Origin: Thelonectria olida
Taxonomy: Eukaryota; Ascomycota; Sordariomycetes; Hypocreales; Nectriaceae
DNA length: 64,000 nucleotides
Assembly: GCA_020736575.1 (NCBI GenBank)
Contig: JAGPYM010000021.1
Span: 1-64,000 of the forward strand
Reading direction: 5' to 3'
The notes below the pieces were generated by a model, which worked only from the letters and a program-made list of their open reading frames with translations, made no database searches and was not told the origin of the DNA. The translations under genes and the position numbers were made by a program. This document shows, one piece after another, positions 47,901-58,480 of this stretch (the stretch's first letter is position 1; each line of letters starts with the position of its first letter).

Positions 47901-48306
47901 CGGCGCTCACAAAGTGACGTTCTGCACAGACACCGAAACCGAGCGACGGCGGCGCAAAGCCAGGGCGGCCCAGATGGTGAATCGGGCGGCGTAGGTGGCT
48001 TGACCGTCTTGAGCAGCGAGCGAGCGGCCGGCCGGCGGGCAGGGGTGAGAAGGAAGAACTGGGGTTGGAGGAGGGTGTGGAAAGGGTCCCGCTCTCCCCT
48101 TCCAGACCCTTTTGATTTTCTTTCCTTTTTCCTCTGCGTCCGACGTCTTTGTGCTGGAGCGGGCCCGATTGACGAGATGCAGCGCGCGCCAAGGCGGCGG
48201 GCGGTGGTCCCCCAAATTGGTTACTTTGTGTCTTTGGGATGGGGGATGCGAGTAAGACTGGGTGAGTGAGAACGAGGGATTGTCACGGAAGTGGCAGTGT
48301 TTGCTT

Positions 48307-48330
48307 GAGCTGAGCTGAGCTGAGCTGAGG
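48307..48330. repeat. (GCTGA)n microsatellite
   Basis: Four to five head-to-tail GAGCT/GCTGA units in non-coding DNA. Confidence 0.85.
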
Positions 48331-51300
48331 TGTAAGTCGAATTGGATGATGACGGGCGCAAATCAATTGGCAAATGACCACCCTTCTTCGACAATGGTTT
48401 CTCTACTTGAGGCCAATTGCGCCTCACGTTGAAAACAAAGCGCCACCGAGGAGACTCGGATGCCATTGAGCAACGGGTGCGAGACGAGGCAAGACAAAAC
48501 AAGGCAGCCATAGTTGATGAAGCCGGTGTAGAACAAACTAGTCACCTACAGGACACACTTGTTGAGCAGCAGCCGAACATTGAACTGGTTGTTGTTGTTA
48601 TTGGCGCCCAGCATCCATCTCTCAAGCCATTGGGCATCAGTGACTAGTTAGTTGGTCTGAGACACAGAGCAAACAAAAAGCCCAAGGCAGCAGGCTAACA
48701 CGCACGCCCCCCAACATCAGGTTAGGATACGGCACAAAACGGTCAACCCACGCCCCGTCTCACTAGGGCATTGTTGTGCTTGGAACTGAGGGGTAACGAA
48801 CGAGTTGAACAAGAGGCTGGCTGGCGAGAGTAGGCGATGCAAGTGATGGCCGTTCATGACAACTGAGAGGAAAATAGATACGGCAGATACAAGGGCCAAC
48901 ACGTGGGAGATATCGATATGAAACCAGATTGATAGACATTCACGAGGACTTCCCTAGGAGCACGAGAGTCCTTATCCATGGGTCAGGTTTGTTTGTAGTG
49001 GTTGCGGCTAGGTCCCCTCGTGCTGGTCCCAACTGACCTAAAGATGGAACATGACGGACGGCTACTTATCAGTTGCTACCCTTTGGTCCAGATATGTCCT
49101 GGATCATCGTCAACCATTCGGCAAGATTGACATTAGAGCCAAACTCTCCATCAACGGCCGGCGCATCTGCCGCTGCAAACTTGACACCCTCGGGATGTTT
49201 TCTGAACAGCGACAATGGCGACATCCAACTGGACGGCACGAGCTAGAGGGCGATCATCCCTCACACACACATACTTTTGGCGCCGAGACCCCGTGGACGG
49301 TTCGTGTTCTTGCTGACCCAAGCCACGAGCGCCTTCTCATCAATTGAGATGGATGGGCCCGACGGGCGATTGGCAATGGCTTGGCTGGTCACTTCGTGAG
49401 TGTGTGTGCTGACAAAGTGTATTGCGTTCTGGCACGCGATACGCGCCGCAAATATACATCTTGTACTTGGTAGGCTTCGACCGAGAGTCAACGCGTAAAG
49501 CATACCAGGAAAAGGACGAGTTTGCTCTGTTCCATGACTCTTCGCCCGTCCTGCTGCGTCTTCAGATGAGACAGGCAAGGCCATCCATCATGCAGTGCCT
49601 CATCTTAGCTGGCCAGGCCATCGGCCACTAATGCGCATCAGCACCAATGTGCCCTGGCATGGTTCATGGAGCCGTGGGACTGTCTCTCTTTGTGCCGCCC
49701 CGTCTTCCTCTCTGTCTTGCGCTTCATGGAATCATGAAATGCACGCCCAAGGACTTGAAGATGGTCGTACGGGTAGAGCCTTGGCCTCTTCTCTGCTGTA
49801 CAGTCAGTATGTACGTGTCTGTGGGTAAAGTGCGTGTGTCGCGTGTCATGTCTCTTCGTTGAGTATTTCGCCCATTAACACGCTGCTGCTGCTGCGCTGC
49901 CACTTTTGTTCTCCGCCATTTCAGCGAGGTTGAGCCCATTCGCTTCGTCATTATGCTCCACAGATACCCACTTCCATACAGGGAGCACTGTACACACAGA
50001 AACATGGACTTTCACATGCACAAAAGTAGCCTAGCGAAGAGAATCAAACAGGAGAGACAAAGAGCAAAACGACCAAGAAATCGTGGTGAGATGTAAACCG
50101 ATTAGCTTTCAGGTCAATGAATTAACTCAGACGGCAAGATCGGACTAAGGATTACATTGAGTGGTGGGGAATTGAGAGTTCCTGGCGCAAAGTAAGAGAG
50201 GATGCTCAACTCTCAACGCCTGAGCAACTTGCAGGCAAACGCAGAGTAAAAAGAGAGAGCGGGGAGCAGGAGCCTCTCGTCGCACGACGGACTGCCCACC
50301 GACCAGCAAGACTCAGTCGCAGCCACAATTCAAAGGATATTTTTGGCAAGTGCCATTTGACTTCAACGAATCACGACTCACACACCTTTTGGTCCCTGAT
50401 GACCTGGAGACTGCTGAGTTTTGGTCTTTGGGTGCCTTGAGCAGTGATTCAGACTGGCAGAAGTCAACGAGGAGGCGTGTGCGCATCAAAGCCCCTTCAC
50501 CTTTGATTCCAAAACGGTATTCGACCCCTCCCTTCCCCGATGTCGCCTTGACAATCACACAGGTGACATGCCATGCCGTGCCACTGACAGCCCTCAACAA
50601 AGGGTTCAACCACTGCACTGTCTAACTAATCAGCATTTCGGCGCAATGCGCGCTTCGCTTTTGAACCAAGACAACCAATTCACCCCCCGTCGGTCCAATG
50701 CGTTTCCAATTGTCTTGCCCCCTATCTGTCCCGTCCCAATTGAGTCGGTTCGGTGGCTGCCTGTGCTAAACTACGCCCAGCCGGCGAACTGGTCCTGGGG
50801 AACTGCAGTAATTAGCCCGAAGCCATCAGAGACAAGGGAGAGCGAGAGAAAAAGAAAAGAAAGAAACGAGGGTAGGTAACTTATGCAGGACGCCCCGGGC
50901 TGCAGGCATCCCCCAGGCCCAATATCGGTCGTCGGTATCCCTTGCTTGGTGCAGCAGGGCTTCTGTCGCTTCCAGCCAGTCTCGCACTGGCCATCTGGCG
51001 CAAGGGGAAAGGGGGGTCGCGCCCGGGCGGAGAAACCCCCTTCCCATTCCCATTGGCACATGCCGGCGGTACGTACCCATTGATGGATGGACGGTTGAGG
51101 GAATGGGAAGGAGCAGGGGGGGAGGGGTGGTACTATTGGAATCTCGCATTGTTGCATCGACCTTTCCCATCGTCACATTATTTGTCTTTGCTTGCTAACC
51201 CTCTCTCATGCTGATAAATGCACACCCCATTCACTTCTTCCAAATACCCCACCGAGTTTCTAGCCTGACGAGGGGCGGGAAGAAGGGCTCCTCTCACTTC

Positions 51301-52167
51301 CAGACACAAAGCATCGTCGTCAATGCGCGTGAGTTGCTGATTTACAGAGAGGATATGTGCAGAGAGTCAAGGTAAATTCAGAAGATTCTCAGGTTGAACT
51401 TTTTTCTTTTTGCTTTGCAGCTAATTAAGATTGACTTCCTACATTCTAATTGCATTTCCTGTTGCCTATTCCTTTCCTTCTCTTCTCTCTTCCCGCCCTC
51501 CACCCTCATCCTCATCCTCATCCTCCCTCACCCAACTCATCACCCATCTCAAACGGCTGGAACAAGCGCCAATCTCCCGCAAAGCGACACTCAACTCACA
51601 CCCCCACTGGCTACATCGCATTCGTTAGCATCGGTCAACATCTGCCATCAATCAACATCATCAATCGATATCTCGTTCCACCGCGACACCCCCACTGGCA
51701 TCTCTACACGCCCCCTTCTCCGCCGTCTCTCGTAGGCATACACCAAGCAAATCAATACGGCCGCCGCCTCTTGTTTTCGCTTCGCCTTCTTCGTCCTGTC
51801 CTCTCGCACATTTGGTTTCCAGTGGTTTCCTTGTTGCGACCCAATCCATTCCCAATCGGACATTGGTTTACGAGTGAATTGAGGGGGTGTCACAGTTGCG
51901 CAAAGCGACACTCACATACACTTTGTCCATTTCTGACCTCTGGCTGCTCTCTTTCTTCCTCTTTCAACTCCCGTTTCCCTCCCCAATCCCCCCTTCATTC
52001 TTCCCGCGAGGCAAAAAACCGCCTTCGTTCGCATTGCCCTCGCCTTTGACGTGCTGCGTGTGTGTTTGCGGATCAATTCATAACACTCTCTCCCGTGGGC
52101 TGCTTGCGTCGTCTTCTGTGTGTGTGTGGCTTTATATGCGCACACGCGCGCAAACCGCCCTTTCTCT

Positions 52168-52188
52168 CTGTCTGTCTGTCTGTCTGCC
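52168..52188. repeat. (TCTG)n microsatellite
   Basis: A CTGT repeat of about five units in the pyrimidine-rich region upstream of the SWIRM gene. Confidence 0.8.
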
Positions 52189-53601
52189 TCTCCGCCGTCT
52201 GCCATTGACTCTGGACGCAAACGCCTGTGAAATCAATCGCATCACATCGCATCGCATATCGCATCAACCAAGACGGGCAGCATCGCAATCGCAATCGCGC
52301 CAGGTCATTTCGATCCATAACTCAATTCAACAATCAACGGTTTGAATCAATCATATCCATCAACCAACACCCCCTCTCTTGACAGAGGGTCGAATCGGCT
52401 ATCCATCCGTGGTCCCCAAGGCATCAACCCAGATCCCCGTCGCAAGGCCCAAGGCGAATACTTCGCACCCTGGATTACTCGGTTGGTCTGCCACATCATC
52501 ACGCTCGCCCGACGCCCGAAAAAGTCGTCAGGTCGCCATATAAACGACAGGTTGATTTCGAGATCATTGTCCTCAAAAGTCATACGGTGGCCGTCCCACT
52601 GCGCAGAATACCCTGGTCCGCCACGCACCGCAACGGAGCCAGCTCGGGCCTCAGAGGGACCCCCAACGAACTAGAAGGTGTCGCCAGTTGAGCAGTTGTC
52701 TGCCCATGGTGCCCATTATTCGCCCATCTCACATTTGGATGCCCCATTGCAACAATTGCACCGCTCGCCGTCATACGGTTGTTGTTGCCCATTGAACGAC
52801 ACTGAAACTACCCCCGCCCCTACAGTTGCCTTCTAGAGGGACGCGCCCAGACGGTTGGATCACATCACCCCATCCATCCGCTTGCAGGACATCTCTGTGC
52901 AGCAATACTAATAAGAGCTGGCCACTTTGTCTGCTTCTTGCCTCTCCCCCTTTGCAAAGACGCCTGTTCTTCCCCTTCACCGTCCCATTGCTATATCTCG
53001 CACTTGTTCGGCCTCCGAGTCCATTGGATTTACCAACAAGACCATTGCTAAACTCCGTCATCGCCTAAATTCCGGAGTCCTACCTTACAGCCGTCTTACA
53101 TTACTACTGACTTGCTGAACCCCCACCTGGCACCCCCTTCACACCTTCCGCCTAAACTCCGCCATTACCGCCTCCGCATCAGCCCTGCTGCCTGTTTCAC
53201 ACAGCGAACGAGAGTGCCTAATTGGGAACATATCATCAACCCAACTGTCAACGACGTGTAATTTACATGGTTGTTAGTTCACTGCAAACAACACTACGAA
53301 TACCTCTCCCATACCACCACCAACAAAGGTTCAGAGGGAAACCGGAAAGAGTCACACTCTGATTTATTAGACTCACACCGACAAGCAAAACTGTCAACGT
53401 TAACCCAATTGCGCCCACTCATTGGACTCTGCCAAACGTTCAATTAGCTTCGCCACCCCAACCACGTCACTCGTCTCTTATTAAGTCGAAGTCAGACTCT
53501 TTCACTTCAGTGTCCGACTTGAGACAAACGCTCTTCCTTCCCCAAGAGTGCTCCAGAATTGGCTTCCTGGCTGACAAACCATATTCTGTTGCGCCTCAGC
53601 C

Positions 53602-54900
53602 ATGCAACCTTCCACCACCTTCGACAATAATAAGTCCTTGTCCACCCCTTCCTCTTCTCTCTTCTGCCCTCACTCGTTTTCCTCCTTTTATCAATCCCCC
53701 CCCAACAACGACATCACAATGACAAACACATCGCCTCGCAACACAAACGCGACCGCCTCAATGGCTCCCCCCGCCGTCCCGGCTGCCTCAATGGGCATGG
53801 CCGTCTCCAAGAAACTCGACATCAACAGCTTGATGTCTCCCCCCGACCCGCCTCTGGACAGCTTCAACCACCACTCTGAAATGGGTCAATCTGGCATCGC
53901 AGCCGGCCGTCAAGCTTCAACCGAAAAGCACCCTCTGCCCATGTCGCCTCCCATCTCTCCCTACAGCAAGCCAATGTGTCCCACTGAGCGCATCTCGCCT
54001 GCTCCTGCCCAGATCCAGGACCCAGTTCTGTATGAAGAGAATGCTCCCTCCAGCCCTTCGCAGCAAGAACCTCTTTTCGCCCCCGCCGAGGTTGAGGAAG
54101 AGACCCGTCGCATCGTTGACGGCCACGTCGCCGCCCGATCGGTCGGATCGTTCGCCGGTGTCACCCTGCCCAAGCGAGAGGAGTACGAGCTCGTCCTTAG
54201 TTTCAGGTCGCAGGTGATGAAGCACTACACAGCGAACCCAAGGGCATGGTTGCGACAGGAGCGCGCCTATCTACTGGCCGAGCAACGTGCGAGGGCTCAA
54301 CACACTGGCGGTTCACGATATCCCACTATTCTGCCAGCGTCTCGACCTGCCGTCCGAGCCCCACGAACTCAACGCGCCGATCGGGTCACCAAACCGGCGG
54401 CTCCACGTCCGATCCGCACCAGCCCCGGCTCCAGCTCTCACCCCGGCCCCATGCGGCCCGCTCAGGCGCGACCCCGTATTAGTGCCACTCCTGAGCCTTC
54501 GCGCCGTGTCGTTGCCCCCAACCGTGAGGACAAGGACTTCCGGTCCATCCCCGACTACTGTCCTCCTCTCGACTCGCTCCCAAACCGACCCAACAGCCTG
54601 AAGGTGGATTGGAAGGGTCAGCCAATTGACCTTTCCAACGACCCCCACATCCAACTTCTCCATCCTGATGAGGTGACCCTTGCGGGCAACCTGCGACTTG
54701 ACTGCGCCACCTATCTCACAAGCAAGCGACGCATCTTTGAGCGACGACTGGCTTGTCTGCGCACTGGCAAGGAGTTCCGCAAGACGGACGCCCAACAGGC
54801 TTGCAAGATCGATGTCAACAAGGCCTCCAAGCTTTGGACTGCCTTTGACAAGGTCGGTTGGCTCGACGCCGAGTGGGTGCGCAAGTTCTATGTCAACTGA
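53602..54900 (+). CDS. SWIRM-domain chromatin/transcription regulator (Fun19/Laf-like)
   Basis: A single exon encodes 432 residues from the ATG at 53602, or 392 from the ATG at 53722 (MTNTSPRN), which may be the real start. The N-terminus is Ser/Pro-rich with KLDINSLMSPPDPPLDSF, a short motif shared by several fungal regulators. A middle segment (KREEYELVLSFRSQVMKHY ... WLRQERAYL) precedes a basic, Pro-rich linker. The C-terminal SWIRM domain (about 350-430) reads DWKGQPIDLSNDPHIQLLHP ... LRLDCATYLTSKRRIFERRL ... DVNKASKLWTAFDKVGWLDA. It resembles yeast Fun19 and S. pombe Laf1/Laf2, the latter associated with Clr6 histone deacetylase. The DNA-binding or deacetylase link is by family only. An exceptionally long gene-free region precedes it. 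Confidence 0.85.
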   Translation: MQPSTTFDNNKSLSTPSSSLFCPHSFSSFYQSPPNNDITMTNTSPRNTNATASMAPPAVPAASMGMAVSKKLDINSLMSPPDPPLDSFNHHSEMGQSGIAAGRQASTEKHPLPMSPPISPYSKPMCPTERISPAPAQIQDPVLYEENAPSSPSQQEPLFAPAEVEEETRRIVDGHVAARSVGSFAGVTLPKREEYELVLSFRSQVMKHYTANPRAWLRQERAYLLAEQRARAQHTGGSRYPTILPASRPAVRAPRTQRADRVTKPAAPRPIRTSPGSSSHPGPMRPAQARPRISATPEPSRRVVAPNREDKDFRSIPDYCPPLDSLPNRPNSLKVDWKGQPIDLSNDPHIQLLHPDEVTLAGNLRLDCATYLTSKRRIFERRLACLRTGKEFRKTDAQQACKIDVNKASKLWTAFDKVGWLDAEWVRKFYVN

Positions 54901-56896
54901 TTCGACTGGGCGACAATCACCCTCATCCTCACCTCGCCAAGTTCCTCGTGGGACCCATCTCTACTCACGACTTCTTCGACCTCGATAGATACGAGGAACC
55001 CTCTTGCTTTTAGCGAATATTTTATGATGTACCCCTTTTGTTGCTCGTTTGCCCCCCTGGGCCACGCGAATGGCGAGCAATCTGGTTTTCCATGATTTGG
55101 GCATTCCGCCCGCTGCATCTCCCCATTATTGTTTTCCTTATGGTCAACGGCCGGCAGTCTTACAGTCTTGACTGTTTCTTTTCCCTTTCTGCCCCTTGAT
55201 TTTTATTTATGACACCACGGGCACTTTTGGCATCACGGCACAGTTCTTGAACGATACACCAGAGCATTAGGGAATTCTTACCATGATACCCGGAGTGCGA
55301 TATACACTTGACCCCTGCGCGATCACGTCACACCACTCCACCCTTTTCTTTTCGTCTATTATCCTTTTTATTTGGCTCCCTAGCCCTAGGAATTCTGTTC
55401 TTAGCCGAGAGTGTTTCTTATGGACTCGAGGATTTGGGCACGGTTGGGAACGGTTACATGCATGTATGGCGTTTTGCAATTGACATGGCACCGTCCTCAC
55501 TAGATAGTGAGGTGTAAGTGTATCCATTTACTATTATTTGGCTCAGGATTAGGGCAGGCAACGGATCATAGGGAGCCCCGGTTGGCATATTCAGGCCTAT
55601 GGATGGCGGCTAGTCTCTCCATAAAGGAGGACACCCGGCTTGATTTTCATCAGGTACGCGGGTGACAAGATGAATGAAATTTGAAATTGATAAAAACACT
55701 TATGAGTGCCATTGATGTGAAAAGTGAACGTGAGAATCTGGTGGGAAGTAGTGGAAGACGGACGGGCCTTTTATCCGAGCAAGTTGCCGAAGATTGCCGA
55801 AAGGAAGCAAGTGACAGTCAGACGATGTTCGAGGCAAAAGAAGTTGACGATGCATCACGACTTGAAGGCAATGGCCCATTCAGCCCTATGCAGCAACTCG
55901 CTGCCTCTAGAGGTTAAGCGTCCGTCCCTCTGTTTCGCAGACCCAGACGGGCGTTGCCGTTCGCAGGATGCGGGAAGGGACCCAGAAGCAAGGGAAGGGA
56001 GGAGCGGAGGCATGCGGGGGGGTCACTGTGACTTTGGTAGGGGAGGGGGGTTATCAATCTGGTACGGACAGGCTAAGGTGTTTTCTAGAAGGCTTGGGTT
56101 GTTCTCGATTGAGTGAGGTACAGTCTGGGCGAGAGGAAGAGGGAATGGTACAACGGCAGAGGGAGTGTGTGGGAGAGAGGACGAGATGGGGACAAGGGTG
56201 TGTCTTCGGTGAGCGATCGGTGGGGGGAAAACCGGGGAGATCTTACCGACCTCGGGGAGGAAACCTTATCGCGAAAAAGATACGGGCGAAACCGTCAAGA
56301 AGGCGGCCACGTGGTGGTGGCTTGCCGAGCTGTGGCTTGATGTGGCTTGGGGGCAGTTGGCGGGCGTTGGCGGGCGTAAGTTGCCCTCGGAGAGACAGGA
56401 TATTAGAAGAATAGTGAGTCAATGGCGTTATTTAGTTATCAATTCGTGGATATGAGTTTAAGAGAACTTTTACAAGAGTCGGCGAGGTTGTTAAGATGGT
56501 GATATACTGCCAGTTACCTGTGCACCATGCGTATGAGTACAGAGTACAGATACTCGAAATGAAGCTCAACTCAACCAAGACAGCCACCCTGTGAGCACAA
56601 ATTGAACAAAAAAACAAGACTCGAAAACCAAAAAAGAAAACATACAACAGCGAGGATTCCCCGGTCGTCACCGACCCGAGTACTAGTTCGCCGCTTCTCA
56701 GCTTAACGTGCGGGGAGCAGACGGGACCCAGTGTTTTCTAAGAGCTATGGTCGTATGTGCAAGACGACGCTGAGTTTGGTATTGATGAGGAGACTCTGGC
56801 ACTCAACTTTGGAAAGGGGAGGAGAATGATGCAAGTATTCGTTGGTATCATTATCAAACCAACTTGACTTCTAAGATTGCTCATGGATGGTGCCAT
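54901..56896. other. Convergent intergenic region between the SWIRM and SDR genes
   Basis: 2.0 kb between convergent stop codons. The first part is the SWIRM 3' UTR. Positions 55,960-56,400 are strongly G-rich on the plus strand (GGGAAGGGACC, GGGGGGGTC, GGAGGGGGG). No supported gene. Confidence 0.5.
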
Positions 56897-57984
56897 CTAC
56901 ATACCCGCCGCAAGTGTAAACCCTCCATCCACGGCTATGTTCTGTCCATTCAGATACTGATTCGTCGCCACAAACAACACCGTCGCCGCCATATCCTCAT
57001 CCTTCCCCGGCCTTGCTGCCGGCACCTTGCCCTCGTACTCCTCCTTTGGAAGCCCGCTCTTCTGACCCTCGTCGCTCTCCTGGGTCGTCATCTCGCTCGG
57101 GAACACGCCCGGCGCAATGCTGTTCACGCGCACCTTGATGCCGCTGCTCGCAATCTCGGCCGCCAGCATGCGGTTCAGGTGTATCGCCGCGCCCTTGGAC
57201 GCGTTGTACGCAAAGTGCCGCTGTGCATCCATGATCATGCCGCTGATGCTCGTGATGTTGATGACCGTCGCCGACCAGCCCTTGTGCGTCTCGGAGCTCT
57301 TCTCCAGCAGCGGCAGAAACGCACTCGTCATGAAGAACAGGCTCGCCACGTTGGTGTTGTACGTCTCGGTCCACTCGGCAAACGTGCTCTGGCCCTGCTC
57401 GAACAAGTTCCGTCGCAAGCCCTGGGCGTCCGAGGCCGTTGTGTCGAGGTGACTGCTGGCGACGCCGGCGTTGTTGACCAATATGCAGAGGCACTTCTCG
57501 CGCTGGGAAATCTCCTTGTAGAGGTCTTGGATGCCCTGCTTGTTCCCCACGTCGGCTTGGATGCCGATGAGTTCGCCGGCAGTGCCCTTGGCGTGGGTTT
57601 CAACGGCGCGGTCGAGCTTTTCCTTGGTTCGGCCGCTGATGTAGACTTTTGCGCCGTTGGCTGCGAGGGCTTGGGCGGCCATGAGGCCGATTCCTGATCC
57701 GCCGCCTGTAATCGATTAGCATTGTGATGGTGGTCGATTGCTGAGTTGACATGTTGGGGTAGGGACGAACCAGTTACGAGAGCGACTTTGCCTGTGAGGT
57801 CGAACAGACTCTGCGCGGAAAAGTTCCTGTATGAGCCGCCACTGGAGTACATTTTGCCCGATTCCTGCGCCATGATGGAGGACTTGACAGAAAGGGACAG
57901 TCTTGATGTGATGCTGTGTGTTGGGCGTAGATGGGACTGTTTGAGGAGAGGGACAAGACAGCGAGACATGCTGGGCTGTTGCAT
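56897..57984 (-). CDS. Short-chain dehydrogenase/reductase
   Basis: Two exons (57984-57771 and 57705-56897) encode 340 residues from the first ATG, or 303 from the ATG at 57873 (MAQESGK). The classical SDR pattern is intact: the cofactor motif TGGGSGIG, restored exactly by splicing, NNAG, the catalytic Ser in NITSISG and Y-N-A-S-K. The C-terminal GQNIAVDGGFTLAAGM is typical. It uses NAD(P)H to act on a carbonyl or alcohol; related fungal proteins are often labelled rhamnolipid 3-oxoacyl-ACP reductase, which I do not take as its function. The 37-residue extension before MAQ is rich in Ser, Arg and Leu without acids, like a mitochondrial presequence. Confidence 0.88.
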
Positions 57985-58480
57985 TGCTTCTTATAAACGC
58001 ACCACAACCAATCTACGCCTACTAATACTATTTCAAGGTGGGAATGACGGCAAATGTGGTGAAGATGATGCTCGCAATGCTACCTTTCCCAGATGCATGA
58101 CGAAACATGCCCCTCAAACGACTGCAGGACTTCGTCTTGCTTCCAAACGTCATGGATGTATAAAAACATCCCGCCGTGTCTTCAGTGCTTCTTCTCGTCG
58201 TCATCGTGGAAATACCACAGCTGGAAGGTCGCCAGTCGACCCTAAACGGATCTGGCTTGCATGACGTCGACGATCAGCATCGGCAACGAGGCAACACAAT
58301 TGGAGAGAATTGACAAGCCACGAAAGAAGGGGTGTGTCTCCCATTCCCGTCCAATTTCACTACCCGCGTCTTGACATGTCCTCTCCCACCCCGTCTCTTA
58401 TTAACTAATCACAATAATCATACACCATAGCATAGTCCCAAAGTGAACTGGCCATCTCAGACCCTTGCTAATCCTCATCG
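57985..58480. other. SDR promoter and golgin 3' region
   Basis: 496 bp between two minus-strand genes, holding the golgin 3' UTR and the SDR promoter. No other feature was seen. Confidence 0.45.

Larger units (their letters stand above)
41916..53601. other. 11.7-kb gene-free interval upstream of the SWIRM regulator
   Basis: No frame here exceeds about 200 codons, and none resembles a known protein or shows consistent exon joints on either strand. Composition is balanced, so it is not RIP-degraded DNA. From about 51,350 the plus strand becomes C- and T-rich, with CTTTGCAG/CTAATT at 51414 and many short upstream reading frames, as in a long 5' leader with introns. Low-complexity tracts are: GATCTGAT-type at 47541-47565, GCTGA x4 at 48307-48330, CTCATC at 51505-51523, TCTG at 52168-52188 and GCATC/GCAATC at 52238-52300. 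The interval may be a large regulatory domain, a non-coding RNA locus or a multi-kilobase leader. Confidence 0.55.
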
